DNA of 64,000 bases from an uncultured Thiohalocapsa sp. (GTDB taxonomy: Bacteria; Pseudomonadota; Gammaproteobacteria; Chromatiales; Chromatiaceae). The DNA lies in the NCBI RefSeq assembly GCF_913062725.1, contig NZ_CAJXWY010000008.1, forward strand, positions 20,918-84,917, given 5' to 3'. Positions within the stretch are counted from its first letter, which is position 1; every line of letters starts with the position of its first letter. Positions 8,957 to 18,537 of this stretch are shown here, one piece after another. A program made the position numbers and the translations under genes. The notes beneath the pieces were generated by a model. The model was not told the origin of the DNA. It was given only the letters and a program-made list of their open reading frames with translations, and searched no databases.

Positions 8957-9282
8957 GGTTGTGACTGTCCTCCTTCATCGGTTGGTGGGGGGCCGCGCAG
9001 AAGCGCGGTCGGGTGCTGACGACCGCGGGGATTTTAGCAGCAACACACGCCTGCGCGGTGAGCACTACGCACGGGAGTTGGGGCTTGCCGGGGCGTCAGT
9101 GATGGTGGCGTCGATGACGATACCCGTCGCGCCCGGGTCGCCGGTGTGCTTGAGGTGATTTGCGTGCCGGATCTGTGACTGGAGCTCGTGCGAGGTGGCT
9201 GGGTGCTGGGTGCTGGGTGCGATGGGCCTGGGCTGTGCCGGCTGGCCCCGGCGCTCAAGCCCGCCCCGGGCTTCGACGGGCC
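8957..9282. other. Intergenic region upstream of the SCP2-like gene
   Basis: A 326-bp gap between the end of the Ppx/GppA gene and the start of the SCP2-like gene, both minus strand. It holds a probable Ppx terminator hairpin near 9257-9273 and presumably the SCP2-like promoter. I see no gene. Confidence 0.5.
9257..9273 (-). terminator. Hairpin after the Ppx/GppA gene
   Basis: AAGCCC at 9257-9262 and GGGCTT at 9268-9273 form a 6-bp stem with a 5-base loop, 10 bases past the stop codon of the minus-strand Ppx/GppA gene. The AAGCCC/GGGCTT form is common in GC-rich proteobacterial terminators, but no T run follows. Confidence 0.35.
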
Positions 9283-10905
9283 TTAGCCGAAATCCAGCCC
9301 GAAGCCGCCTGCCAGCAGCCGCGAGGCCTCTTCCTCGAGCTCCAGACGGGTGAGCGGGTGCTGTTGCAGCCAGCCCGCCGGGAACCGCAGGCGCAGGGTG
9401 TCGCCGTCGGTCCCGAGCGCCGGCGCCGGGATGCCGTCCGGGCCGCGGCCGCGGCCGCGGCGCAGCAGCACCGCCAGGCGCAGGATCACGCAGAGCCGGC
9501 GCGCGCAGCAGCGGACGCTGCTCGGCAGCTGCAGGAAGGCGTCGATGGGGAGGCTGCGTCGGTGGCCGAGGATCAGCGCCGACAGGACTGCCTGCTCCTG
9601 ACGGGTGAAGCCGGAGAGGTCTGCGTTGCCGATGAGATAGGCGCCGTGCTTCTGATAATGGCTGTGGGACACGGCGAGGCCAATCTCGTGGAGCTCCGCC
9701 GCCCAGCCGAGCATGGGCGCATAGTCGGGATGACTCAGCTGCCAGGATGCGCGCAGCTGCGCAAGCAGATGCAGTGCGGTTTCTTTGACGCGGGCGGCGT
9801 GCGCCGGGTCGACGTCGAAGCGGCGGCTGAAGGTGGCGACGGTGCGCTCGCGCACGTCTTCGTGCTCAAGGCGGCCCACCATTTCGTAGATCAGGCCTTC
9901 CCGCAGGGCCTGATCCGAGACCCGCATGTGCTCGATGGCGAGGCTGGAGAAGAGCGCCCGCAGCACGGCGACGCCCCCGGCGAACACCGGGCGGCGGCGC
10001 TCGCTCAGCCCCTTGAAGGGAAGCGCGGAGGTCTTGCCGACGTCGAGCATGGCCGTGCGCAACCGCTCGAGCGATTGCGCCGTGATGCCGTCCTCGCTCC
10101 AGCCCTGCGCCATGACCACCGCGGCGATGGATTTGATGGTGCCGGAGCTGCCGGTGGCCGTGGCCCAGCCGGATTGGCGGAAGAGCTCGCGCACGGGTCG
10201 CACCTCCAGTGCGCCGTAGAGTTCCGCCTTGTCCATCTGCTTGGGCGTAATCTTGTCGTTGGCAAAGAAGCGCGTGGCCATGCTGACGCAGCCTAAGTGC
10301 AGGCTCTCGCGCAGTATCGGCTGGAAGCCCTCGCCGACGATGACCTCGGTGCTGCCGCCGCCGATGTCGATGACCAGCCGTTTCTCGTCGCCGATGGCGA
10401 GGCCGTGGGAGACGCCGAGATAGATCAGCCGCGCCTCCTCGCGCCCGGCGATCACCTCGATGGGATGGCCCAGCGCCCGCTCGGCGCGCTCCACGAAGTG
10501 CGCCTCCGGGCGAATCTGGCGCAGCGTATTGGTGCCCACCGCACGCACGCGCTCCGCCGGCATGTCCTGCAGTCGCTGGCCCATGCGCTCCAGACAGGCG
10601 AGGGCGCGCTCGGCCACGTCTTCGCGCAGATGCTTGTCGCTGGTGAGCCCCTCGCCGAGGCGGACCATCTCCTTGTGCCGGTCCATGACCTGTAGCGTGC
10701 CGCCGTCCATCCGCGCCACCAACAGGTGAAAGGAGTTGGAGCCGAGATCCACCGCCGCCAGGGTGGCGTCGGCGTCGTGCGCAGCCGCCCGGGCGAGTGC
10801 CGGGGCAGGATCTGGGACAGGACCTGGGGCAGAATCTGGGGCAGAATCTGGGGCGGGCTCTGCGGCGGCCGTTGCGGGCCGGCCCGTTGCGGCGGGGTCT
10901 GCCAT
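9283..10905 (-). CDS. ppx: Ppx/GppA family exopolyphosphatase / pppGpp phosphatase
   Basis: A 540-aa phosphatase of the ASKHA fold. The first phosphate-binding motif AAVDLGSNSFHLLVAR lies near residues 49-64, the IDIGGGSTEV second motif follows near the middle, and a C-terminal HD-like domain ends the protein, as in long Ppx enzymes that degrade polyphosphate or pppGpp. Sequence alone does not separate Ppx from GppA. The first 45 residues are an odd low-complexity Ala/Pro/Asp segment encoded by near-identical 12-bp repeats, not part of the family fold. A later start close to the first motif is possible, as ATG 10905 has no good ribosome site. No ppk gene is nearby. Confidence 0.9.
   Translation of the reverse strand: MADPAATGRPATAAAEPAPDSAPDSAPGPVPDPAPALARAAAHDADATLAAVDLGSNSFHLLVARMDGGTLQVMDRHKEMVRLGEGLTSDKHLREDVAERALACLERMGQRLQDMPAERVRAVGTNTLRQIRPEAHFVERAERALGHPIEVIAGREEARLIYLGVSHGLAIGDEKRLVIDIGGGSTEVIVGEGFQPILRESLHLGCVSMATRFFANDKITPKQMDKAELYGALEVRPVRELFRQSGWATATGSSGTIKSIAAVVMAQGWSEDGITAQSLERLRTAMLDVGKTSALPFKGLSERRRPVFAGGVAVLRALFSSLAIEHMRVSDQALREGLIYEMVGRLEHEDVRERTVATFSRRFDVDPAHAARVKETALHLLAQLRASWQLSHPDYAPMLGWAAELHEIGLAVSHSHYQKHGAYLIGNADLSGFTRQEQAVLSALILGHRRSLPIDAFLQLPSSVRCCARRLCVILRLAVLLRRGRGRGPDGIPAPALGTDGDTLRLRFPAGWLQQHPLTRLELEEEASRLLAGGFGLDFG
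10799..10858. repeat. Tandem 12-bp repeats inside the 5' end of the ppx gene
   Basis: The plus strand repeats a unit close to GGCAGAATCTGG about five times with small changes (ATCTGGGACAGG, ACCTGGGGCAG, ATCTGGGGCAG and so on). On the minus strand this encodes the Asp-Ser-Ala-Pro / Asp-Pro-Ala-Pro repeats at the Ppx N-terminus. Copy number may vary between strains. Confidence 0.7.
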
Positions 10906-11043
10906 CGGTTGTTGCAGTCGCTGTGGGAGATGGCGCGCGCTCAGCGCGGGGCTGGCGCCGCAGTATAGCGGGGAGGCGATCCTGGGTCAGCCCGAGAGAC
11001 CGCTGACCGTGGGCCGCCCGGCGATCGGTCGCAGCGCCAGCCC

Positions 11044-12036
11044 TCAGAGCCAGCCTTTCCGCCGCAGCAGCCAGAGCTGGCCCAGCACCAGGAGGAGCAG
11101 GAACAAACACAACAACAGGAAGGCCAGCGGGTTACTCGCGTCCGGGATGCCGGCGACGTTGACGCCGAGCAGCCCGGTGAGAAAGCTCAGCGGCAGGAAG
11201 ATGGCCGTGATGACGGTGAGCGAGTAGACGCGTCGTCCGGTGGTCTCGGACGAGCGCTGGAGGATTTCGTCCTGGGTGATCGCCGTGATCTCGCCGGCGG
11301 CGATGAGGCCCTCGACGGCATGTTGGCAACGCTCGGCGACTTCGCCCGCCAGTCGGCACTCGGCATCGCCGAGCCAGGGCTGGTGCTCGCCGGCGAGCTG
11401 GCTCAGGACCCGGCGCTGCGGTGTCAGATGAAAGCGCATACGGATCATGCGCCGACGCAGGGTGGCCAGATCGGCGACGATATTCTCCGTATGGCGGGCC
11501 TGGGTGCCGGCGTGGGCGGTGCGCAGCACCGTCGCCTGCAACTCTTCCAGCACGTCGTCGACGTGGGTCATCAGCCGGTCGGCGAGGCTTGCGATGATGC
11601 CGCCGATGCCGGTGGGCCCGCCGCCCCGATGCAGTTCCATGTGCAGATCTTCGACGGCTGGTAGGCGTTCGCTGCGGCAACTGATCAGGCGCTGACCATC
11701 GGTCCACAGGCGTGCCGCCACCATGTCGCCGGGGGCGGCGTCGCGGCTCTGGTCGATCCCCTTGAGCACGAGCAGCAGGCTCTGGCCGCGACGCAGCAAT
11801 CTGGGGGCGGCGCTAGGATTGGTGAGGCCGTCCACCGTCAGGGCATCGAGGCCACTGTCCTCCCGCAGCCAGCGGTGGGCGTTGGGATGACGCAGGTCGA
11901 GGTGCACCCAGGTCTGTTGCCGTGGCTGCGGCCCGCTGAGGTCGCTCCAGCCGATGGGCAGACCGCCCCCGGCGCCATCCAGGCGCAAGGCGAAGACGAG
12001 ACCGAACCAATTGTGCAGACGATCGGGTTGGGCCAT
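11044..12036 (-). CDS. zntB: ZntB/CorA-family metal ion channel
   Basis: A 330-aa inner-membrane channel of the CorA superfamily. A large cytosolic domain with long helices (about residues 1-265) is followed by two C-terminal membrane segments. The first ends in GVN (LTGLLGVNVAGIP), where CorA proper has GMN; GVN is usual in the ZntB branch, which moves zinc coupled to protons. A basic tail (RRKGWL) closes the protein. It lies 26 bp downstream of the MscK-like gene on the same strand, so the two may be cotranscribed. The assignment to ZntB over CorA rests mainly on the GVN triplet. Confidence 0.85.
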   Translation of the reverse strand: MAQPDRLHNWFGLVFALRLDGAGGGLPIGWSDLSGPQPRQQTWVHLDLRHPNAHRWLREDSGLDALTVDGLTNPSAAPRLLRRGQSLLLVLKGIDQSRDAAPGDMVAARLWTDGQRLISCRSERLPAVEDLHMELHRGGGPTGIGGIIASLADRLMTHVDDVLEELQATVLRTAHAGTQARHTENIVADLATLRRRMIRMRFHLTPQRRVLSQLAGEHQPWLGDAECRLAGEVAERCQHAVEGLIAAGEITAITQDEILQRSSETTGRRVYSLTVITAIFLPLSFLTGLLGVNVAGIPDASNPLAFLLLCLFLLLLVLGQLWLLRRKGWL

Positions 12037-12062
12037 GGCAGGGGTGATCGGCGGTCTGTGGC

Positions 12063-15000
12063 TCAGGTTTGTGTGGCACCGCCATGGCTGTCCGGCGCCT
12101 GCTGACGCCCGCCGCGGTGCAGGTGGATTTCCAGTGGCTGTGCCGAGCGCAGATGGATGTCGCGCTGCGGGAAGGCGATGCCGATGCCTGCGGTGCGGAA
12201 CCTGTCATCGATGGCCTGATGGAGCACCGTAATGGTGTCGAGCCGGTAGTCCATGTCCGCGAGGAAGCAACGCAGCACCAGCGTCAGCGCGTCGTTGCCG
12301 AAGCCCTCGAAAGTGATGATTGGCGCCGGGTCTTCGAGCACGCGCTCGTTCTCCCGTGCCACCTCGGCGAGGATCTGTAACGCCTTGCGGGTATCGCTGC
12401 CGTACTCGATGCCCACCGGGACGACGACACGGTTGATGGAGTCCGACAGGGTCCAGTTGGTGATGCGCCCGGTGATGAGCTCTTTGTTCGGGACCAGCAG
12501 CTCCTGGCGGTCCCAAGTGCGCACTGTGGTGGCGCGGATCTCGATCTTCGTGACCACGCCGGATGTTTCGCCGATGGTGACGACATCGCCGACGCGCACC
12601 GGGCGCTCGAACAGAATGATGAGACCGCTGATGAAATTGGCGACGATCTCCTGCAGGCCGAAGCCGATACCGACACCCAGCGCCGCCACCAGCCATTGGA
12701 CCTGCCCCCAGGACAGTCCGAGGGCGCCGAACACCAAAAGCGCACCGGCGGCGGTGATGGCGTAGCCCGTGAGCGTGATGACGGTGTAGCGGCTGCCGGC
12801 GCTGATATGGCTACTCTGCAGCAGTAAGATCTCGAGCAACGCCGGCAGGTTGCGTGCCGCGGTGACGGCGGCGACGATGATGATCAGCACCAGTCCGAAG
12901 TCGGCGAGGGTCACGGGGATGGACGCCCGGACACCGTCTACTTCGCCGGTGTAAGTCCACAGTGTGAACCGCTCGAACAGATTCAGCGCCGGTAAGACGT
13001 CGGACCAGATGAGCCACAGGCCCACGGCGGCGGCGACGGCAATGGCCAGGTTCAGCAGCCGCCGGGTCTGGGCATTCAGTGAGGCCAGGTCCACCGCCTC
13101 CTCCTGCACCGCCAGGGCCTCGGCACCGGTGGCATCGGTCGCCTTGGTGGCCTCGCGTTGGGCGCGCCGCTCCAACGCGGCGTTGAGCGCCAGGCGTCGC
13201 CGGGTCACCAACAGCCAGCGGGCGATGAGCTGATGCGCGACCACCAGCGCCAGTGCGAGCCAGAGTTCATTGACCAGTGAGCGCAGGAGCACGCCGGAGG
13301 TGTAGAGAAAACCGGCGACGGCCAGCCCTGCCAGCACCAACGGCACCGCCACCACCAATGGATACCAGAGTAGACGCAAGCGTGTATACCAGGCGTCCGG
13401 GCGCGCCATCAGCACACCCTTGAGCGCACCCCGGCCAGGATGCAGCACGACGGCGGTGAGCATCGCCAGGCCCAGGTTGAACAACGTCAGGGCGAGGCGA
13501 CCGAGTGTGCCGAGGAACTCCGGGTTTTGCTGGCTGTGGATCATGGCGGCGACGAAGCCCACCGGTGTCAGCAGCGCAACGGCGGTGAGCGTCGCCCGGC
13601 GCAGGAGCACCAGGGTGTCGCTCTGCCAGCGGAAGTGGCGGTCCGCGAGACCGCCGCGCAGACAGAGCATGCGAAAGGCGAGCATGTAGTAGAGCGCCGG
13701 CACGATCGCGATGAGCGCCGTGCCAGCGGCCTTGGCGAATCCGCTGGCGACGAGGGAGCTCTGCAGCACATAGCCGAGCGTCAGCGCCAGTAGCGGCCAG
13801 GGCAGCGCGGCGAGCAGCGACAGGCCCAGTGCGGTGACGGTGTAGCGGAAGCGATCGGTGCTGATGCGCCGCAGTGGCTCGGCGCTCGCGCGGATGGCCC
13901 GACGCAGTGCCGCATTACGCCACAGCACAATGGCGACGGCCGCGAGCCCCAGCCAGAGCGCCGGCGAGCGGGAGGCCTCCGCCGCCAGGGTTGTGCCTAC
14001 GGTGGCCCAGTGGTGGGGACTGATGACCCAGAGCGCCGCCGCTGGCAGGGTCATCCAGGACTGCTCGGTGACCGGGCCGATGCTGCGCACCCATAGCAGA
14101 TGTTCCGAGAGGTAGCGCTCGTAGCGCTGCACCAGCTCGCGCAGCTGTTGGCCGGCGAAGTCCACCTCGCCCAGGGCGCGCCGGTAGCTTGCCTCCAGAT
14201 CGAGCGCGGTGGTGAGGAGCTTTCGCCGCGACTCACCCTGGGCATGCAGTTGTGCGCGCAGCGTCGCTATGTCGGTATCCGCCCGCTGTGGCGGTGTCAG
14301 CTCGGCGACAGCAGCGTCCACCCAGGTGTCCGGGTCATCCAGCGCGCGTAGCTCTTCACGCCAGCGGATGCTGCGCAGCGTGCTCTCGGCGATTGCGTCG
14401 GCGCGCTCGGCGGCGTTTTTGCGCAATTGACGCGGGTCCGGCAGCCGTGTGCGCTGCTCGATCAGCACTTGACCCTGGGCGCGGTTCAGGCCGGCGGCTT
14501 CCAGGCGCTCGCGGGCATTGGTGAAATCTTCTTGGATGCGCATGCGCTCCCGCTCCAGGCGCGTGCGCCGCTCATCCAGCTGTGCGAGTGCCTGTGTCGT
14601 TGCGCCAACGGCGGCGCCGAGCTGCGCATTGCGTTCGGCCCAGGTTTGCAACAGCGGATGGCCGTCCTCGGCGGCGGCGCGCTCGGCGTCCACCTTCTCC
14701 AGGACCGCCGCCGCGGTGCGCTGGCGTTGCGCGGCGGCACGCGACTCCAGCAGCCCACGGCGGGCCTTGGCGGCTTCCAGCTCCTTGCTGGCCAGGTCGC
14801 GCCGGGCGAGGGTCAGCTCGCGGCGGACGCCGGCGCTCAGCAGTCGCTGGTCCAGCATCGCCTGCTCGGCGCGCAGGGCTGCCCGCTGCGCCTGGCGCGC
14901 CCAGCTGCTCGGCTCCTCGACCCGCTCGGCGGTATTCGCCTCGCCCGGTGGCGGAGTCAGGTCGGCGAGCCGTGCATCGATGACGGCGATGCGCTCGCGG

Positions 15001-15518
15001 ATCTGGGCCGGATTCTGGTCCGGGGCCTCCAGTGCCTCCGTGAGCCGTGCGATGCGGGCCTCGATGGCCGCGATCTCGGCCTGCTCGGCGGTGATGCGCG
15101 CCTCGATCATCGCCAGGTCCGCATCCGTGGGCAGATCCAGGATCGGCGCCGGCGCTTCGGCGCTGGTGGCGAGCTGGCTGCGGATCGCCTGAGCCTGTTG
15201 TGGTGCCTCCCTGAGGGCCGCTGCGTACTCAGCGGCCGCGGCTTGTAAGCGCTCGACATCGGCGAGGTCTTTCAGCACGGCTTTCAGCTCGCCGCTGAGC
15301 TGCTCGCGCTGCGCCGCCGTCAGGTCAGACGCCTGCTCGAGCTCTTCCAGGCGTTGCTCGACCACCGCTTGACTGAGCGTGGCGTCGCCTCCGATGGCGG
15401 CGCTGGATGGTGCGAGATCCGCGGCGGCCGCGGTGGTAAGCGTGACCAGCGCAAAGGCGATCCAGGGCCAAGGCCGGCGCATGGCGGTCCGAGGCGCGCG
15501 GGCGGCAAGAGGCGTCAC
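12063..15518 (-). CDS. mscK: MscK/KefA-type large mechanosensitive channel
   Basis: An 1151-aa mechanosensitive channel that would release solutes on hypo-osmotic shock. A signal-like N-terminus is followed by a long coiled-coil periplasmic region (about residues 40-490, rich in Ala/Glu/Arg), many membrane segments (about 500-900), and a C-terminal MscS core. In the core the pore helix is GVGIGFGLQEIVANFISG, followed by the FERPVRVGDVVTIG beta domain and the WDRQELLVPNKELITG segment. Length and order match MscK/MscM rather than small MscS. The start is GTG 15518 with a weak AGGA; ATG 15482 would be 12 residues shorter and gives a cleaner signal peptide. zntB follows. Confidence 0.92.
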   Translation of the reverse strand: MTPLAARAPRTAMRRPWPWIAFALVTLTTAAAADLAPSSAAIGGDATLSQAVVEQRLEELEQASDLTAAQREQLSGELKAVLKDLADVERLQAAAAEYAAALREAPQQAQAIRSQLATSAEAPAPILDLPTDADLAMIEARITAEQAEIAAIEARIARLTEALEAPDQNPAQIRERIAVIDARLADLTPPPGEANTAERVEEPSSWARQAQRAALRAEQAMLDQRLLSAGVRRELTLARRDLASKELEAAKARRGLLESRAAAQRQRTAAAVLEKVDAERAAAEDGHPLLQTWAERNAQLGAAVGATTQALAQLDERRTRLERERMRIQEDFTNARERLEAAGLNRAQGQVLIEQRTRLPDPRQLRKNAAERADAIAESTLRSIRWREELRALDDPDTWVDAAVAELTPPQRADTDIATLRAQLHAQGESRRKLLTTALDLEASYRRALGEVDFAGQQLRELVQRYERYLSEHLLWVRSIGPVTEQSWMTLPAAALWVISPHHWATVGTTLAAEASRSPALWLGLAAVAIVLWRNAALRRAIRASAEPLRRISTDRFRYTVTALGLSLLAALPWPLLALTLGYVLQSSLVASGFAKAAGTALIAIVPALYYMLAFRMLCLRGGLADRHFRWQSDTLVLLRRATLTAVALLTPVGFVAAMIHSQQNPEFLGTLGRLALTLFNLGLAMLTAVVLHPGRGALKGVLMARPDAWYTRLRLLWYPLVVAVPLVLAGLAVAGFLYTSGVLLRSLVNELWLALALVVAHQLIARWLLVTRRRLALNAALERRAQREATKATDATGAEALAVQEEAVDLASLNAQTRRLLNLAIAVAAAVGLWLIWSDVLPALNLFERFTLWTYTGEVDGVRASIPVTLADFGLVLIIIVAAVTAARNLPALLEILLLQSSHISAGSRYTVITLTGYAITAAGALLVFGALGLSWGQVQWLVAALGVGIGFGLQEIVANFISGLIILFERPVRVGDVVTIGETSGVVTKIEIRATTVRTWDRQELLVPNKELITGRITNWTLSDSINRVVVPVGIEYGSDTRKALQILAEVARENERVLEDPAPIITFEGFGNDALTLVLRCFLADMDYRLDTITVLHQAIDDRFRTAGIGIAFPQRDIHLRSAQPLEIHLHRGGRQQAPDSHGGATQT

Positions 15519-15716
15519 GGTGGGTGGGATCCTGCTGTGTCGAAGCTTGGGCGATCACTGCAGCGGGCGATGCGCGCCGCGCATCGCGCTTCGGTGTCCG
15601 GTTGTCGTATGGCAATGGCGCGGGCCTTGGGCTGGATCAGCTCCGATCCGCCAATCCCTGTGCCCTGCTCGGGCGCAGTGGCCGGGCGCATGGGCCGGGG
15701 TGATCCGCGGAGTCGC

Positions 15717-16274
15717 TCAAAATCGTGGACCGCGGTCGCTGCCCTTGTCGGGATTGCGAAACAACACATAGACGGCACCGGTGCCACCGTCACGGCGCGG
15801 GGCCGAGCAGAAGGCCAGCACTTCTTCATGCAGGCGTAGCCAGTAGTTTACCTTGCACTTGAGCACCGGCTGGTTGCCGTCCGATCGGCGCCCCTTGCCA
15901 TGGATGATGCGCGCGCAGCGCACGCGTCGGTGTCGGCAGTCGGCGAAAAAATCCCCAAGCAGGGCCCGGGCATGCGCGACGCGCAGGCCATGCAGGTCCA
16001 CCTCGAGCGCCGGCTCGATGCGCCCGCGCTGCAGCTCCGCGACAACACGTTTCTGGATGCCGGGCCTGGCGAACAGCAAATAATCGTGGGTCGTCACCTC
16101 GCTCTCGGCGAGGGGCGCCGGTCCTTCGTCGACGTCCGCTGCTTCGGGCTGCGGCCGCGGCAGCGGGGGTGGGCGCTGCCGATAAGGCTCGGCATGCTCT
16201 GCGGCGAGTGGCTCGACATCGCCCATCGCCGTACGAAAGATTTCCGCTTCAGACTCGTGGAGCTGTTTGCTCAT
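15717..16274 (-). CDS. Smr-domain protein (SmrA/YdaL-like putative endonuclease)
   Basis: A 185-aa protein. The N-terminal 75 residues are acidic and Pro-rich; a C-terminal Smr domain follows, with the signature LDLHGLRVAHARALL near residue 92 and the second motif IIHGKGRRS near 123, then a C-terminal WL...VLAFCSAP strand. Smr domains occur at the end of MutS2 and as stand-alone proteins with nicking or RNA-cleaving activity on branched nucleic acids or stalled ribosomes. The in vivo role of this form is not settled. The gene diverges from surE. Confidence 0.85.
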   Translation of the reverse strand: MSKQLHESEAEIFRTAMGDVEPLAAEHAEPYRQRPPPLPRPQPEAADVDEGPAPLAESEVTTHDYLLFARPGIQKRVVAELQRGRIEPALEVDLHGLRVAHARALLGDFFADCRHRRVRCARIIHGKGRRSDGNQPVLKCKVNYWLRLHEEVLAFCSAPRRDGGTGAVYVLFRNPDKGSDRGPRF

Positions 16275-16640
16275 GATTCTAGGGTTTGCTTTTGCAGGCC
16301 GCCTGTTGTGCGTCGCTCAGCCCGGCCCCCGAGGGGTTTCTCCTGATTACGCCCGGCGACTCAGATCGCCCGAGGGGTTCGCGGTATGATGGTCGCAAGC
16401 GTTGCGGGTTGGCACGCTCGCCATGGTGCGTGTCGTGCGCTGGCTTCATGAAGCAGTTACTTATCGTGCTTCTGGTGTGCTCTGGCACACGTTGCAAGCA
16501 CCGTGGCGCTGGTTTGACTCTCTGAATCATATAGGGTCGGTGGGCGTCGCCCGGAACCAACCGCCGAAGTGCCATCGTGGCATCCGGTGTGCAGGTCGGC
16601 CGGCGCTAACCGCGATGAGCTTCGCCGCAGCCCCGACAGT
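16275..16640. other. Divergent intergenic region, smr / surE
   Basis: A 366-bp gap between two divergent genes. It contains an 11-bp direct repeat, CCCGAGGGGTT, at 16328-16338 and 16369-16379 (41-bp period), and an AT-richer patch near 16521-16532 that may belong to a promoter. I see no gene in it. Confidence 0.45.
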
Positions 16641-17390
16641 ATGAACATACTCATCAGCAACGACGACGGGTACCGATCCCCGGGTCTGCATGTGCTCGCA
16701 GACGCGCTCACCACGCTCGGCCGGGTCACCGTGGTGGCGCCGGATCGCGATCGCAGCGGCGCCAGCAACTCGCTGACGCTGGATGTGCCGATCCGGGCGG
16801 AGCGGTTGGAATCCGGCATTATCCGGGTCAACGGAACACCCACTGATTGTGTGCACCTGGCACTCACCGGGTTACTGGATGAAGAGCCCGATTTAGTGGT
16901 GGCAGGCATCAATCACGGGCCGAATCTGGGTGACGACGTGATCTACTCCGGCACCGTCGCCGCCGCGACGGAAGGCCGTTTTCTCGGTCTGCCGGCCATC
17001 GCCGTGTCAATGGCGGCGCATCAGCCGAAGCACCTCGACACCGCGGCTGTGGTGGCGGCGAGACTGGTCGCCGGCCTGCGGGATGCCGCGCTCAGTCCCA
17101 GCACCATTTTGAATGTGAATGTGCCCGATCTGCCTCTCGCCGAACTCCGCGGTGTCGTCGCCACGCGGCTCGGACATCGGCATAAGGCGGAGTCCGTATC
17201 CCGCATCCAGGATCCCCGCGGGCGCCCCATGTATTGGATTGGCCCCGCGGGTCCGGAACAGGATGCGGGCGAGGGGACGGACTTCTTTGCGGTGCGCTCG
17301 GGCCAGGCGTCGGTGACGCCGATCCAGATCGACCTCACCCGGCATGCGGCGCTCGGTCCCGTGGGACAGTGGCTGGCCACGCTGTCTTGA
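16641..17390 (+). CDS. surE: 5'/3'-nucleotidase SurE
   Basis: A 249-aa metal-dependent nucleoside monophosphatase (also acting on short polyphosphate) of stationary phase. The family N-terminus [15 protein letters not shown] supplies the metal-binding Asp pair at residues 8-9; the SGASNSLT loop and the [21 protein letters not shown] block follow, all diagnostic of SurE. ATG 16641 matches the family start exactly; the frame runs further upstream without support. As in many gammaproteobacteria it heads a block leading to nlpD and rpoS, but the pcm gene normally between surE and nlpD is missing. Confidence 0.96.
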   Translation: MNILISNDDGYRSPGLHVLADALTTLGRVTVVAPDRDRSGASNSLTLDVPIRAERLESGIIRVNGTPTDCVHLALTGLLDEEPDLVVAGINHGPNLGDDVIYSGTVAAATEGRFLGLPAIAVSMAAHQPKHLDTAAVVAARLVAGLRDAALSPSTILNVNVPDLPLAELRGVVATRLGHRHKAESVSRIQDPRGRPMYWIGPAGPEQDAGEGTDFFAVRSGQASVTPIQIDLTRHAALGPVGQWLATLS

Positions 17391-17594
17391 TGGCGGGCTC
17401 GGTCGTCGCTGCTGTGGCGAATGGCGTGTCGCGTCGGCGGGCGGGCCAACCAGCGTGGCTCGGACACAGGGTGCCGTCGCTCGACGACGGTGGCGCGTGG
17501 GCGCTGGCCTGTCTGGCCCGTACCACCAGCGGTGGCCGGCACCCAGTGTCGGTGCCGGTGATGGTTGCATCGGCTGCTCGCGCAGGGGAGCCTG

Positions 17595-18467
17595 ATGCGG
17601 CGGTGCGTGTTGCGCCGCGCTCGCCGTTGCCGCGACTGCTGTGTTGGCGTCCACGTGGATAGGGCGCGGGCATGGCGTGCGGGTGGGGGGCTCGGCGCGC
17701 CGAAAGCGCTGCGGCTCGCGGTCGCGTCATTGCTGACGGCGCTGCTTGCGGGTTGCGGCGCCGGCGGTCTCGCGCCCGTCGACAGCCGCGATGGCTATGG
17801 TCCGGCGCCGCCGGGCTACTACCGGATTCGCAGCGGCGACACGCTGAGCGAGATCGCCGAGCGCAAGGGCATCAGGATGAGTACGCTGGCGGCCTGGAAC
17901 GCTCTGGGGCCACCCTACGGCATCTTCGCCGGCGATCTCCTGCGGGTCGAGCCGCCGGACGGTAGCGCTGGGGCGATACGCACCGCATCGACCCCGACAT
18001 CGGCGCGCTCCGCCGCATCCGGCGGTGTCGAGGCCGTGCGGACGTCGGCCCGCACCAGTGCGGCGGTTGCGGGAGCGGACGCCGCCAGCTCGGGCATCAC
18101 CTGGAGCTGGCCTGTGCAGGGGCCCATCAAGCGGGGCTTTCGTACCGGCGATCGGACCCGTCAGGGGGTACGCATCGCCGCCGGAGAAGGTGCGTCCGTC
18201 GCCGCCGCCGCCGACGGCACCGTGGTCTACAGCGGCAGTGGACTCAAAGGATATGGCAACCTTATCATCGTCAAGCACAACGCCCGCTACCTCAGTGCAT
18301 ACGGCTTCAATCGCGAGCTGCTCGTCCGTGAAGGCGATCGTGTCAAGCGCGGACAACGTGTTGCCATCGCCGGTCGCGCAGCCAACGGCGAAGGTTTGCT
18401 GCACTTTGAAATCCGCCGCAACGGGGTCGCCGTCGATCCGCTGCGCTTCCTCCCGCCGTCGCGCTGA
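17595..18467 (+). CDS. nlpD: NlpD-type LysM/M23 lipoprotein (amidase activator)
   Basis: A 290-aa envelope protein. After an unusually long basic N-terminus there is a lipoprotein signal with lipobox LLAGC, then a LysM peptidoglycan-binding domain (YYRIRSGDTLSEIAERKG), a Ser/Thr/Ala linker, and a C-terminal LytM/M23 domain. The M23 zinc ligands are mostly lost (RQGVRIA instead of HxGxD; only the final HFEIR histidine remains), as in NlpD/EnvC proteins that activate cell-wall amidases rather than cut the wall. ATG 17595 has GGGGAG four bases upstream; a GTG at 17655 would give a more normal signal length. rpoS follows 70 bp later; in relatives the main rpoS promoter lies inside nlpD. Confidence 0.9.
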   Translation: MRRCVLRRARRCRDCCVGVHVDRARAWRAGGGLGAPKALRLAVASLLTALLAGCGAGGLAPVDSRDGYGPAPPGYYRIRSGDTLSEIAERKGIRMSTLAAWNALGPPYGIFAGDLLRVEPPDGSAGAIRTASTPTSARSAASGGVEAVRTSARTSAAVAGADAASSGITWSWPVQGPIKRGFRTGDRTRQGVRIAAGEGASVAAAADGTVVYSGSGLKGYGNLIIVKHNARYLSAYGFNRELLVREGDRVKRGQRVAIAGRAANGEGLLHFEIRRNGVAVDPLRFLPPSR

Positions 18468-18537
18468 GGTGGGCACACCATGACGGGATTGCGCCGAGCG
18501 CATCGGACGCATCCCGCAGCCGCTGGAGGGGTGTCCC

